A DNA stretch of 64,000 nt from Paenalcaligenes sp050487225 (GCF_050487225.1 NZ_JBKQGY010000003.1:248001-312000), one strand, 5' to 3'. Shown: positions 1 to 8,357, numbered from the stretch's first letter. The notes: generated by a model not told the origin, from the letters alone. Translations and numbers: made by a program.

Positions 1-136
1 TCATGAATGCAAAAGCTTCAGTAAAGTCATGCAGCACAAACGTGCGTCGGATCAACCCGCCACGTTGTGCTTCATACTGCCAGGAAGGCAATTGTTCTAA
101 TGCTATTTGTCTTTCCTGGTCATCCAATTTCAACAT
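1..136 (-). CDS. phhB: 4a-hydroxytetrahydrobiopterin dehydratase (pterin-4a-carbinolamine dehydratase), 3' part cut by the window edge
   Basis: Only the first 45 codons are present; the gene runs off the left edge. The translation begins MLKLDDQERQIALEQLPSW and continues with an R-x-F-x-L-H-D-F-x-x-A-F-x-F-M pattern typical of the small PhhB/DCoH family. The enzyme regenerates the tetrahydropterin cofactor of phenylalanine hydroxylase in the cytoplasm. The ATG at 136 is preferred because an AAGGA element lies 9 nt upstream; an in-frame ATG at 142 sits too close to it. It follows hpd on the same strand with a 35-nt gap, consistent with a phenylalanine/tyrosine degradation operon. Family assignment is based on a short N-terminal fragment. 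Confidence 0.8.
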   Translation of the reverse strand, partial: MLKLDDQERQIALEQLPSWQYEAQRGGLIRRTFVLHDFTEAFAFM

Positions 137-171
137 GATCATCGTTCCTTGATGGTTACATGCGATGTGGC

Positions 172-1257
172 TTATTCAGCTGTTGCTGTGCCCAGCACAC
201 CGCGTTCAATTTGGTCACGCTCAATGGACTCAAATAGTGCTTTAAAGTTTCCTTCGCCAAAGCCTTCATCGCCTTTACGTTGGATAAATTCAAAGAACAC
301 AGGGCCTAGTAACGTACCAGAGAAAATTTGCAGCAACAGACGTCGTTGACCACCTTCAGCCGTACCATCCAACAAGATGCCACGTGCTTTCAATTCGTCA
401 GCGTTTTCACCATGCCCGGGAATTCGCGACTCTAGCATTTGATAGTAGGTGGCTGGCGGCGCTTTCATCAGCGGCACACCGGCTTTAATCAACTGATCCA
501 CACCGTGGAAGATGTCATCACACAGCAGCGCAATATGCTGTATGCCTTCCCCGTTGAACTGCAGCAAAAACTCTTCGATCTGCCCTGACCCTTGAGCCGA
601 TTCTTCATTAAGAGGAATACGAATTCTACCATCTGGCGCTGTCATGGCTTTGGAAACCAGACCGGTATACTCACCTTTGATATCGAAATAGCGGATTTCA
701 CGGAAGTTAAACAGTTTCTCGTAGAAATCAGCCCAGAACGACATGCGACCACGGTACACGTTGTGCGTCAGGTGATCGATAAATTTAAAACCATAACCAA
801 CAGGGTGACGGTCAACGCCTTCGATAAACTCAAAGTCAATGTCATAGATAGACTGGCCATCGGCGTAGCGGTCAATCAGGTATAACGGCGCACCACCAAT
901 ACCGCGTATAGCAGGCAAACGCAGCTCCATAGGGCCGGTGTCAATCTCAATGGGCCTTGCACCCAGCTCTAAAGCACGGTTGTACGCATGATGTGCATCA
1001 CGCACACGAAAGGCCATACCACAGGCGCTAGGGCCATGTTCGGCGGCAAAGTACGCTGCTTCGCTATTGGGCTCACGGTTAACGATGAAATTAATGTCGC
1101 CTTGACGGTACAGCGATACGTCTTTTGAACGGTGCTTAGCCACCTCGGTAAAGCCCATCAATTCAAAAGTGCGTTCCAGCAGACCGGGTTCTGGGGACGC
1201 AAATTCCACAAATTCAAAACCATCCAGACCCATTGGGTTTTCAAACAAATCCGCCAT
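172..1257 (-). CDS. hpd: 4-hydroxyphenylpyruvate dioxygenase
   Basis: This non-haem Fe(II) enzyme converts 4-hydroxyphenylpyruvate to homogentisate in tyrosine catabolism. The 361-residue protein has the usual bacterial length and two VOC-fold halves. The three expected iron ligands are visible: His162 in DHLTHNV, His241 in GIQHIALL and Glu323 in GPVFFEFIQ. The start has AGGAG 6 nt upstream. It lies just upstream of phhB and is transcribed away from an Lrp-type regulator; a perfect 19-bp palindrome sits in the intergenic region. Homogentisate genes are not in the window. Confidence 0.96.
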   Translation of the reverse strand: MADLFENPMGLDGFEFVEFASPEPGLLERTFELMGFTEVAKHRSKDVSLYRQGDINFIVNREPNSEAAYFAAEHGPSACGMAFRVRDAHHAYNRALELGARPIEIDTGPMELRLPAIRGIGGAPLYLIDRYADGQSIYDIDFEFIEGVDRHPVGYGFKFIDHLTHNVYRGRMSFWADFYEKLFNFREIRYFDIKGEYTGLVSKAMTAPDGRIRIPLNEESAQGSGQIEEFLLQFNGEGIQHIALLCDDIFHGVDQLIKAGVPLMKAPPATYYQMLESRIPGHGENADELKARGILLDGTAEGGQRRLLLQIFSGTLLGPVFFEFIQRKGDEGFGEGNFKALFESIERDQIERGVLGTATAE

Positions 1258-1351
1258 AACCTTCTCCTGAAAAACAGACTTTTAGATAGTTTTATTTTAA
1301 GACTCAACCACCGCACTAAAAATGCAAAAACAGCTCAGTTAAACCCTATAA

Positions 1352-1370
1352 TATGCAGGATTCCTGCATA
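1352..1370. promoter_or_regulatory. 19-bp perfect palindrome, likely Lrp-type operator between hpd and its divergent regulator
   Basis: TATGCAGGA-T-TCCTGCATA is perfectly symmetric with 9-bp arms. Its first base overlaps the last base of a TATAAT hexamer (1347-1352) that could be the -10 of the regulator gene starting at 1393, so binding would be expected to autoregulate. It is about 95-113 bp upstream of the hpd start. The Lrp/AsnC assignment comes only from the neighbouring gene. Confidence 0.6.
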
Positions 1371-1392
1371 AATTAGGCATTTAGTTAAAGAA

Positions 1393-1872
1393 ATGAATGA
1401 ATTTAAGCTTGATAAGACCGACATACAAATATTGCGCCTACTGCAACTACAAGCGCGTGCCTCGTTTGACGAGCTAGCTTCGCAAGTAGGGCTGTCCTCG
1501 TCTGCCGTATTACGTCGTGTGAAACGGTTAGAAACCGAAGGGATAATTCTGGACTACCGCACCACCATTCTGCCCGAAGCCATTGATATAGGGCTTACGG
1601 CTTATATTAGTGTGCGGTTAGAAAAACAAAGCTCACACGCCAAGAACAGCCCACGTGAAATGTTTAGATCACTGGTGCAGTCATGGTCTGAAGTGGTGAG
1701 CTGTGTCTCGTTAGCAGGCGAAATGGACTACATGTTGCGTGTAGTGGTGCGCGACATGGCGCATTTTTCACGCTTTTTATCCGACAAATTACTACGCCAC
1801 GAGATCGTGCGTGATTGTCGTACCAGCTTTGTGTTGGAATGGGTAAAAGAAGAAAAAGGGCTACCGATTTAG
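1393..1872 (+). CDS. Lrp/AsnC family transcriptional regulator
   Basis: The 159-residue protein has the full Lrp layout: an N-terminal helix-turn-helix (about residues 5-55, with DELASQVGLSSSAVLRRVKRL) and a C-terminal RAM-type ligand-binding domain. It is divergent from hpd with 135 nt between the starts, so local control of aromatic amino acid catabolism is the obvious guess. The effector cannot be read from the sequence. Its stop codon lies inside a hairpin shared with the convergent VOC gene. Confidence 0.88.
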   Translation: MNEFKLDKTDIQILRLLQLQARASFDELASQVGLSSSAVLRRVKRLETEGIILDYRTTILPEAIDIGLTAYISVRLEKQSSHAKNSPREMFRSLVQSWSEVVSCVSLAGEMDYMLRVVVRDMAHFSRFLSDKLLRHEIVRDCRTSFVLEWVKEEKGLPI

Positions 1873-1878
1873 CCCTTT
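1855..1878. terminator. Bidirectional hairpin terminator between the Lrp-type gene and the VOC gene
   Basis: AAAGGGCT (1855-1862) pairs with AGCCCTTT (1871-1878) around an 8-nt loop. On the minus strand the stem runs into TTTTTCTTCTTTT, a good U-tract for the VOC gene; on the plus strand it is followed by a shorter T-rich run. The stem includes the stop codon of the regulator. Confidence 0.7.
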
Positions 1879-1888
1879 CTATACTGAC

Positions 1889-2281
1889 TTAGCCGCCAAC
1901 AGGGCTACACAATTCTACTAACGTCCCGTCGGGGCAGCGTACATACGATACCGCCTGCCCCCACTGTTTGATAATAGGCGCCTCAAGCTCTATTGCCCCC
2001 GCTTTCAAAGCCTTTCGGTGGGCTTTCAGCACATTTTCGGTCACAAACGCGACTTCTACACCCAGCGGTTTTTCTGAAGTATGGGCCTCTACGTGCCCAG
2101 TTGAGAAATTGGTTTCGCCCAAGGAATGCGCGGCGAAAGCCAGTGTAGTTTGGCCGGTTTCTAACTCGCCATACTCACCCGACTCATGCAAAAACCTGCG
2201 TTTAAAGCCGAAAGCCTGTGTAAAAAAGCTCAAAGATGCATCCACATCAGGCACATAAATAATCGTGTAGCCGAACTTCAT
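1889..2281 (-). CDS. VOC (glyoxalase/bleomycin resistance) family protein
   Basis: The 130-residue protein is a single VOC domain: the first beta strand MKFGYTIIYVPDV, SLSFFTQAFGF, and near the end VSYVRCPDGTLVELCSP, where the E before LCSP is at a usual metal-ligand position. The ATG at 2281 is favoured because it begins directly at the first strand and follows a GGGAG element; an upstream ATG at 2296 would add five residues. VOC enzymes include lyases, dioxygenases and resistance proteins, so the substrate is not predictable. Proximity to hpd may be coincidental. Confidence 0.8.
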   Translation of the reverse strand: MKFGYTIIYVPDVDASLSFFTQAFGFKRRFLHESGEYGELETGQTTLAFAAHSLGETNFSTGHVEAHTSEKPLGVEVAFVTENVLKAHRKALKAGAIELEAPIIKQWGQAVSYVRCPDGTLVELCSPVGG

Positions 2282-2311
2282 GCTGCTCCCACCCAATGAA
2301 TGTGTGTTACA

Positions 2312-2947
2312 TTACTCGTAATTGCGTAACCAACGATCAATTTCACCCGCCAACGTACGGCTAGCATTAGCCAAAGCTTGCGCCCCGCCTGCAGCATTCG
2401 CTTCAGGCGCATCAATGGTGCTCACGAACGTACGCTGTGCCAAGAGTTTGTCGCCCGTAGCACCGGGCTCAACCAAAGTGGCACGCAATTGCACAACGGC
2501 TTTGCTGTGTTGATCATCTTGGAAGATTTGCTCAAAGTTTTCTATGTCTACACGCAGCACCAGCGGATACTGATCGCCTGCTCGCATACGCGTCACGCTG
2601 AATTCGGTATCCAAAACAGGGCGACCTTGCTCTAACTGTTGGCGCAACTGCAAACCAAACAGTTGTTCAATAGGTCGGCTCCAACGCGCCTCTTGATACG
2701 CACGCAACTGTTGATCCACATTGGCAAAGCGGTACAGCATCGCCGTGCTACCGGGGATCAAGCCCTGACCAGTAATCGCAGCCACCATCACAGGACGCTT
2801 GCCCACAGGCAAGTCTACTGGTTTGCTAATGGCTGGCCCCAAATCGTATAACGTTGCCGTGGCAGGTGGTTTAGGCAAAACAGAGCAAGCAGACAGCAAT
2901 ACTGCCCCTGCTACCAAGCCTGCCTTGAGAGCTATGCTTTTCTTCAT
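2312..2947 (-). CDS. ABC-type transport auxiliary lipoprotein (PqiC-like)
   Basis: The protein starts MKKSIALKAGLVAGAVLLSAC, a lipoprotein signal with an LSAC lipobox, so it should be lipid-anchored in the periplasm or outer membrane. The rest matches the ABC_trans_aux/PqiC-like family that partners MCE proteins. It is the last gene of the operon, 45 nt after the mlaD-like stop. I chose the ATG at 2947 because the signal peptide then has canonical length; an upstream in-frame start at 2977 would add ten residues. It probably docks the MCE barrel to the outer membrane during lipid transfer. Confidence 0.82.
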   Translation of the reverse strand: MKKSIALKAGLVAGAVLLSACSVLPKPPATATLYDLGPAISKPVDLPVGKRPVMVAAITGQGLIPGSTAMLYRFANVDQQLRAYQEARWSRPIEQLFGLQLRQQLEQGRPVLDTEFSVTRMRAGDQYPLVLRVDIENFEQIFQDDQHSKAVVQLRATLVEPGATGDKLLAQRTFVSTIDAPEANAAGGAQALANASRTLAGEIDRWLRNYE

Positions 2948-2992
2948 GGAATGTAGTTTTCCTTGTATCGCAACCATGTTGTGATCCCCCTA

Positions 2993-3934
2993 TCAGTTCG
3001 CAGCAGGCGTTCTAAAGCCACGCTCGCCAGGCCCTGGCTGACTACTATCTGGGCCATACAGGAAGCGTTGCGGGTTGCTGGACACTTGATGGATCAATAC
3101 TTTGACTTCTTGTACTGCACCGCTGACTTCTTCCATCATGCGCTGCAAGCCTGGCAGTGTGGCATTACCCAACTCTGAACCTACGACTGACAACGACTGC
3201 GCTGCTTGCTGCAAATTCGGGATGACGCCACCAGGCGCACGCATACTTTGCACAATGCCACTGACGTCTTGGCCCATTTTGGCCAGATTGCCCGCTGCCT
3301 GACGTATGACCTGCATGTCTGTTTCAATGTCTTTAGCAATGGTCGCCACTACCGGCTTCAACCCTTCCATGACGTCAGCAGCATTTTGTGCGGCCTCCCC
3401 CATCCCGGCGATGGACTTCATTAATACTTGCTGATTTTCTTTGCTCAGTAAGGTGTTCAGGCTCATCACTGTTTCTTGGATTTCCCCCAAGAACTCTGGC
3501 CCCATTTCCACCAAACGGCTCAAGTGCGATGGGCGCATTTCTAAACGCCTATACCCGCTTTCCGTCGTTCCTAATACCGGCTGCGCCACGGCGTCATCAT
3601 CCAGCTCTATATACGCCAAACCGGTCACGCCTTGGTAGCCTAGAGTGGCATAGGTTTTGGCCGAAATAGGGGTGGATTCTTCTACTTTAATATGGATGAT
3701 GACCAGACCTGGCTGCTCGTCATTAAAGCCTATAGAGGCCACTCGACCCACCGTTACGCCTTTGTAGCGTACGGCTGCTTGCGGCTGTAAGCCTGTCACA
3801 GCCTGAGGGCTGGAAAGCTCGTAATCCACGTACGTACCCTGATCACGGGTCAGCCAATAGGCTAGCAAGCTCAAGAGTGCTGCAACAACCAGCACAAAAA
3901 CGCCAGCTGCCATGGCATGTGATTTATTTTCCAT
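2993..3934 (-). CDS. mlaD: MCE-domain protein of a lipid ABC transporter (MlaD-like)
   Basis: An N-terminal membrane anchor (about residues 9-28, AGVFVLVVAALLSLLAYWL) is followed by one MCE domain (about 35-120, including VTGLQPQAAVRYKGVTVGRV). The C-terminal half is helical and rich in Met and Gln, as in longer MlaD relatives. At 313 residues it is longer than E. coli MlaD (about 183). MlaD hexamers bind phospholipid and sit on the MlaE permease. The start is directly adjacent to the mlaF-like stop (no gap). Confidence 0.87.
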   Translation of the reverse strand: MENKSHAMAAGVFVLVVAALLSLLAYWLTRDQGTYVDYELSSPQAVTGLQPQAAVRYKGVTVGRVASIGFNDEQPGLVIIHIKVEESTPISAKTYATLGYQGVTGLAYIELDDDAVAQPVLGTTESGYRRLEMRPSHLSRLVEMGPEFLGEIQETVMSLNTLLSKENQQVLMKSIAGMGEAAQNAADVMEGLKPVVATIAKDIETDMQVIRQAAGNLAKMGQDVSGIVQSMRAPGGVIPNLQQAAQSLSVVGSELGNATLPGLQRMMEEVSGAVQEVKVLIHQVSSNPQRFLYGPDSSQPGPGERGFRTPAAN

Positions 3935-4786
3935 TTACTTCGACTCCAGATGCTGCGTCGAGACGGTCTGTGCCGCCGCTGAAGATTGCATGGGTTCGCG
4001 TGCGCGACGGCCTCGTTCACCCAGAAAAAATTGTTCTATAAAAGGATGTTTGAACTGCACGACTTCTTCTACCGTACCTTCCACAATCACTTTCTTTTCT
4101 GCCAACACGGCCACTCTGTCACTCAATGCATACAAGGTGTCCAAATCGTGCGTCACCATCACCACGGTAAAGCCCAACTCTTTGTGCATGGCTAACAGCA
4201 ATTCACAAAACTCATCTGACCCACGCGGGTCTAAGCCTGCAGTAGGCTCATCCAGCAGTAATAACGGCGGGTCCATAATCAAAGAACGCGCCAATGCCAC
4301 ACGCTTGATCATCCCGCCCGATAAATCCGAAGGCATACGTGAGGCGTGTTCGGGTTTTAGCCCCACCATCTGCAGCTTCACCATCGCGGCATCGCGTATG
4401 ACTCGCTCTGGCAAGCTTTGTTGCTCACGCAATGCAAAGGCGACGTTATCCAGCACATTAAATGCCGAGTACAGTGCCCCGCGCTGAAATAGCATCCCTA
4501 TACGTGCTGATGCGCCTTCTGGGGGTAAGGAGGCAGGGTCTTGTCCATCAATGCGTACCGTGCCTTTGGTAGGACGTGTTAACCCCAAAATATGGCGCAG
4601 CAACACGGTTTTACCGGTACCTGAGCCCCCCACAATCGTGAGTATTTCACCGCGACGTATTTGTAAATCTAGATCTTGGTGCACGGCAAAGGCTTTGTCG
4701 CCCGTGCCAAAAACGGTCCACAGCTTTTTAATATCTACCAAGATATCGCTAGCGTTGCCTGCGGCTTGGGCCTGTGTTGGCTGCAT
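3935..4786 (-). CDS. mlaF: ABC transporter ATP-binding protein (MlaF-like)
   Basis: A complete nucleotide-binding domain: Walker A GGSGTGKT at residues 53-60, signature LSGGM at 155-159, Walker B LLLLDE at 175-180 followed by PTAGLDPRG, and the switch His in VMVTHDLDTL. The LSGGM signature is typical of MlaF/Ttg2A-type ATPases. It energises lipid transport across the cell envelope together with the permease encoded 3 nt upstream and the MCE protein downstream. Confidence 0.92.
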   Translation of the reverse strand: MQPTQAQAAGNASDILVDIKKLWTVFGTGDKAFAVHQDLDLQIRRGEILTIVGGSGTGKTVLLRHILGLTRPTKGTVRIDGQDPASLPPEGASARIGMLFQRGALYSAFNVLDNVAFALREQQSLPERVIRDAAMVKLQMVGLKPEHASRMPSDLSGGMIKRVALARSLIMDPPLLLLDEPTAGLDPRGSDEFCELLLAMHKELGFTVVMVTHDLDTLYALSDRVAVLAEKKVIVEGTVEEVVQFKHPFIEQFFLGERGRRAREPMQSSAAAQTVSTQHLESK

Positions 4787-4789
4787 GAC

Positions 4790-5920
4790 TTAGAACCCCA
4801 CGCTTTTAAACAAGATGGCAAACACGGCATCCAGCAAGATGACCGCCGTAATGGACGTCACCACCGACGCGGTCGTGCCCGCACCCAAGCTTTCTGTATT
4901 GGGTTTTACCCACAACCCCCAGTAACACCCTATTAATGCAATAGCGCCACCAAACACGGCTGACTTGGCCGTGGCTAACCACACGTTAGCCACCTGCACA
5001 GCATTCGGTAATGCTTGTATAAAATACGCTGGTGACAAACCCAAACTGGCTTCTGATGCCCACATCCCGCCTAATAATGCCGCCAAGGTAGTCCATACAC
5101 TGACCAATGGCATTGCCACCGCCAGCGCTAAAACTCTAGGCATCACTAGCCTATAACCATGCGAAATGCCCATTACCTGCATGGCGTCTAATTCTTCGTT
5201 AACACGCATCACCCCTATCTGGGCAGTGATGGCAGAACCCGATCTACCCGCCACCAAAATGGCGGCCAACAACGGGCCTAGCTCACGAATTAATGAAATA
5301 CCCAAGATATTGACGATAAACGCGTCTGCCCCAAACTGGCGTAATTGCAGTGCCAGTAAGTAGGCCACCACCACACCAATCAAGAAACCTACCAACGCGG
5401 TAATGGGTAAGGCCTGCGCCCCCATTCTGAACAAGTGGGCCGAGAAGTCGTGCCAAGGGCCGCGTGAGGGCCGACGAATCAACGTCAGCACATCCAACAA
5501 TAACTGCCCCAACAATCTGATCATGCCTTTAGCGTGATTCAGACCGTTAAACGTCATTTTCCCCAGTCCAACAAACGAACGCTGTAAGAATGAACATTGA
5601 GGCTCAGTAACGGGCTCTACAGTGAACTCTGCCACGCGTTCCAGAATAGCCTGCTGAATATCGGTGGTCTGTAATTGTTCTGGCCATTGCCGTCCCCAGC
5701 AATCCCATAGTATTTGGGCAGCCACGTAGTCTAGCCCCTGAGCTTGGGTAAGATCCCAGGAAACCGCTGTACTGCCCGCCACTTTGCGTAATTCGGGCAG
5801 CAATCGTTTGCCGTGCTTCTCGTCACTTAATACGCCGGTCTCCCACTGGCCTTGCAAACGCACGATGGTCGTTTGCCCAGAGGTTTCAGTTACGATGACG
5901 GCATCCTGAGTAAGCCCCAT
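4790..5920 (-). CDS. mlaE: MlaE-family lipid ABC permease with N-terminal STAS-like domain
   Basis: At 376 residues this is much longer than E. coli MlaE (about 260). Residues 1-110 look like a STAS domain (TTIVRLQGQWETGVL, then AVSWDLTQAQGLDYVAAQIL), the role played by separate MlaB in E. coli. The MlaE permease follows from about residue 125, with GRSGSAITAQIGVMRVNEELDAM as the family signature and about five membrane segments. It is the first gene of the four-gene operon. No MlaC or separate MlaB is visible, so this is a variant MCE system. Confidence 0.9.
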   Translation of the reverse strand: MGLTQDAVIVTETSGQTTIVRLQGQWETGVLSDEKHGKRLLPELRKVAGSTAVSWDLTQAQGLDYVAAQILWDCWGRQWPEQLQTTDIQQAILERVAEFTVEPVTEPQCSFLQRSFVGLGKMTFNGLNHAKGMIRLLGQLLLDVLTLIRRPSRGPWHDFSAHLFRMGAQALPITALVGFLIGVVVAYLLALQLRQFGADAFIVNILGISLIRELGPLLAAILVAGRSGSAITAQIGVMRVNEELDAMQVMGISHGYRLVMPRVLALAVAMPLVSVWTTLAALLGGMWASEASLGLSPAYFIQALPNAVQVANVWLATAKSAVFGGAIALIGCYWGLWVKPNTESLGAGTTASVVTSITAVILLDAVFAILFKSVGF

Positions 5921-6060
5921 ATATCACTCTATCCTGTATTTTGGCCCACGCTATTTTAACGGTAAGAAGCAAAATGGGGGCAGTGTGCATTGTCACAGAA
6001 TTTAATTTGTAGCCCGTAGTAAAATCAGCCCACCGAATCACCCCATATAAAGGTAGAGAT

Positions 6061-6660
6061 ATGGCACGGGACCTGACCTCCCTTCCGCACGATCCGCCTC
6101 CTGTAGGCCAGGCTATTCAAGCCATTCGTAGCCAGCAGAAGCTTTCTTTGGATGCCCTATCTAAACGTTCTGGGGTCTCCAAGTCTATGCTTTCGCAGAT
6201 TGAACGCAATCTCACCAACCCTACGATTGCTGTACTGTGGAAATTAGCGCAAGCATTAGACATCAGTGTAGGGGATATATTGGGTTTAGGCATGGAAGCC
6301 GTCTCGGCGGCTGAGCCTAGCATTACCTTGCAACCTGCACATGCAACGCCGGTCATCAAAAATAAAGACGGTACCTGTGAGCTGCGTATTTTAGGCCCCA
6401 TCGATTTGGCAGGTACTACAGAATGGTATGCCTTAACGGTAGAACCCGGCGGTGTGCTGGCCTCTGACCCGCATGAAACTGGCACCAGAGAACACTTAAC
6501 CGTGCTCTCTGGGCACTGGAAAGTACAGTCAGGCAATAGCGAACAGCAACTGCAAACAGGCGATACCGCCCGCTATCCAGCGGATCAGCCGCACACCATT
6601 AGTAATGTTGGAGACACCACCGCCACCGCGTGGCTAGTGGTGGAATCTATACGACGTTAG
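6061..6660 (+). CDS. XRE-family transcriptional regulator with C-terminal cupin domain
   Basis: Residues 15-70 form an XRE helix-turn-helix (LSLDALSKRSGVSKSMLSQIE, then NPTIAVLWKLAQALDISVGDIL). A cupin domain follows from about residue 120 to the end (VEPGGVL, HLTVLSGHWKV, GDTARYPADQPHTISN). At 199 residues the architecture matches the widespread HTH-cupin regulators such as PuuR-like proteins. It stands alone, divergent from the MCE operon and convergent with a small unknown gene whose end overlaps its stop by 4 nt. The ligand is unknown. Confidence 0.88.
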   Translation: MARDLTSLPHDPPPVGQAIQAIRSQQKLSLDALSKRSGVSKSMLSQIERNLTNPTIAVLWKLAQALDISVGDILGLGMEAVSAAEPSITLQPAHATPVIKNKDGTCELRILGPIDLAGTTEWYALTVEPGGVLASDPHETGTREHLTVLSGHWKVQSGNSEQQLQTGDTARYPADQPHTISNVGDTTATAWLVVESIRR

Positions 6661-6962
6661 GCCGCTTTGCTAAGCCTTGCATGGCTAGCTGGTACAGGCG
6701 TGTTGAAGATATAACCGCGCTTGGCGACACGCAATACCGCGCCCAACATGTCTTCGTTTTTCTGATTCTTTTCCATCGTGGGTACGGTAGCGTCCAAAAT
6801 AATCACATCAATGCTGTGTTCTTTCAATGTATGCAAATCCGAAGACGAACATTGTTTAACACGATGCAGATTGGCAGGTCGTAATAACCCACCCAAATGG
6901 CGCGTATGACAGGAAGACGCACTAAAGGCTTCCAAATCAGAACCTAGAAAAAGAATATCCAT
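6657..6962 (-). CDS. Small protein of unknown function, receiver-like fold possible
   Basis: I do not recognise this 101-residue protein. It begins MDILFLGSDLEAF and contains SIDVIILDATVPTMEKN followed by GAVLRVAKRGYIFNTP. The hydrophobic strand ending in Asp with a Pro three residues later resembles the phospho-acceptor strand of response-regulator receiver domains, but no HTH is present and the similarity is weak. The ATG at 6962 has GAGGGG 9 nt upstream; an upstream start at 6989 is possible. Two GTTC-N8-GAAC palindromes lie 44-82 nt upstream, so the gene seems specifically regulated. Confidence 0.55.
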   Translation of the reverse strand: MDILFLGSDLEAFSASSCHTRHLGGLLRPANLHRVKQCSSSDLHTLKEHSIDVIILDATVPTMEKNQKNEDMLGAVLRVAKRGYIFNTPVPASHARLSKAA

Positions 6963-7005
6963 GATGTCATGCCCCTCAAGCACTAACAATTCAGTAAAAC
7001 GAACG

Positions 7006-7044
7006 ATGTTCTATATATAGAACATAAAGTTCATAATATAGAAC
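7006..7044. promoter_or_regulatory. Tandem GTTC-N8-GAAC palindromes (putative operators)
   Basis: ATGTTCTATATATAGAACAT (7006-7025) is a perfect 20-bp palindrome. A second site, GTTCATAATATAGAAC, occupies 7029-7044. The GTTC half-sites start at 7008 and 7029, a 21-bp spacing, which is close to two DNA helix turns and would put two dimers on the same face. They sit in the gap between the small minus-strand gene (start 6962) and the MscS gene (start 7194), nearer the former. The cognate regulator is unknown. Confidence 0.6.
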
Positions 7045-7193
7045 GACATTCATCAAATCAAGCGCTTCCTGAGATAACGCAGCCAAACTCCCACAATGCC
7101 GCCTATGACGGCTGCTTCTGCACACTTTTTGACACCTAAGCATGCACATAGCCGTGGTATTCTCCTTTTTTTATTTTGGGTTATACGCAGCTC

Positions 7194-8240
7194 ATGCCAG
7201 AAGACTTACTTCCCGTATCCAGTGACTTACTCATTAAGTACTCTGTTGGTCTTGGTATCGCTATCTTTTGCTTAGCCGGTGCGTTCTGGGCTGATGTGCG
7301 ATTGCGCCGCAAACAAAGCCTCACACGAAAAATCACCTTTCACGTTATACAAAGCGCATTCTTGTGTTCGCTTGCTTTAACGGTAAACCAGTACGCTGAA
7401 TACGCCATCATTGACTATAAGCTGCGTGCAGCCAGCTCTGGTGTCGTCGACTTTCTCACCGTTTTGGTGATCGCCCTGATTGTTTTGCGGCAAATATCAC
7501 TGCTGATTACGCTCTTTGAGAAACACCAAATCAGCAAAGGTAGTGACCCTACCTCTACACGCGTCATTGCCCGAATGCTAAAGATTGCTGTGTTTGTGGT
7601 GCTGCTGTTGATGTTTGGGGAGCACTTCGGGCTAAGTTTGTCGGGCTTGATGGCCTTCGGGGGTATTGGTGGTATTGCCATCGGTATGGCCGGTAAAGAT
7701 ATTCTGAGCAACTTCTTCTCGGGCGTCATGCTGTACTACGATAGGCCCTTCAATATTGGGGACTGGATTAGCTCGCCTGATCGCAATATCGAAGGTACGG
7801 TGTTAGAAATTGGCTGGCGTATCACCAAAATCAAAACCTTTGATAACCGCCCCTTGTATGTACCGAATTCACTGTTTTCGTCTATTAGCGTGCAAAACCC
7901 TGGGCGCATGACAAATCGCCGTATCAATACGCAAATTGGTCTACGCTACGAAGACTCCAGCAAAATTCGCGTCATTGTGGATGACATTAACGCCTATTTA
8001 AAAAGCAATACCGACATAGACCAAACGCAAACCATTTTGGTGTATTTCGATGCCTTTGCTGATTCGTCGTTAAACATCATGATTTACTGTTTCACCAAAA
8101 CTACCGCTTGGGCAGAATGGTTGGGCATACAACAAGATGTGTATCTGAAGATCATCGATATCGTACAAAAACACGGTGCCGATTTTGCTTACCCTACACA
8201 AACACTATACGTAAACAAGCAAAGCGATCCTGCCGCGTAA
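7194..8240 (+). CDS. Mechanosensitive ion channel, MscS family
   Basis: The 348-residue protein has four predicted N-terminal membrane segments; the last, pore-forming one is the Gly/Ala-rich GLMAFGGIGGIAIGMAGKDIL, followed by NFFSGVMLYYDRPFNIGDWI, the MscS signature. The C-terminal part is the cytoplasmic MscS domain. It would open under membrane tension to release solutes during hypo-osmotic shock. The start is the ATG at 7194. It is monocistronic and followed by a hairpin terminator. Confidence 0.92.
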   Translation: MPEDLLPVSSDLLIKYSVGLGIAIFCLAGAFWADVRLRRKQSLTRKITFHVIQSAFLCSLALTVNQYAEYAIIDYKLRAASSGVVDFLTVLVIALIVLRQISLLITLFEKHQISKGSDPTSTRVIARMLKIAVFVVLLLMFGEHFGLSLSGLMAFGGIGGIAIGMAGKDILSNFFSGVMLYYDRPFNIGDWISSPDRNIEGTVLEIGWRITKIKTFDNRPLYVPNSLFSSISVQNPGRMTNRRINTQIGLRYEDSSKIRVIVDDINAYLKSNTDIDQTQTILVYFDAFADSSLNIMIYCFTKTTAWAEWLGIQQDVYLKIIDIVQKHGADFAYPTQTLYVNKQSDPAA

Positions 8241-8260
8241 CGCCTTAACAGCACCCCATC

Positions 8261-8301
8261 AAAACCAACATCAAGGGAAATCCCGGGTGTTGGTTTTTTT
8301 T
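8261..8301 (+). terminator. Rho-independent terminator after the MscS gene
   Basis: AAAACCAACA (8261-8270) pairs with TGTTGGTTTT; an inner GGGA/TCCC pair extends the stem, and eight consecutive Ts end the structure. It separates the MscS gene from the gntR-type gene. Confidence 0.8.
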
Positions 8302-8314
8302 GTCTCCCTATATC

Positions 8315-8331
8315 TTTGATCAAAGATCAAA
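8315..8331. promoter_or_regulatory. Inverted repeat upstream of the GntR gene
   Basis: TTTGATC-AAA-GATCAAA is a perfect 7-bp inverted repeat 27 nt before the GntR start codon. The position suits an autoregulatory operator, but it is A/T-rich and does not match a specific known FadR-type consensus I can name. Confidence 0.4.
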
Positions 8332-8357
8332 AATCACATTCTTTTTTGTGGGTACAT

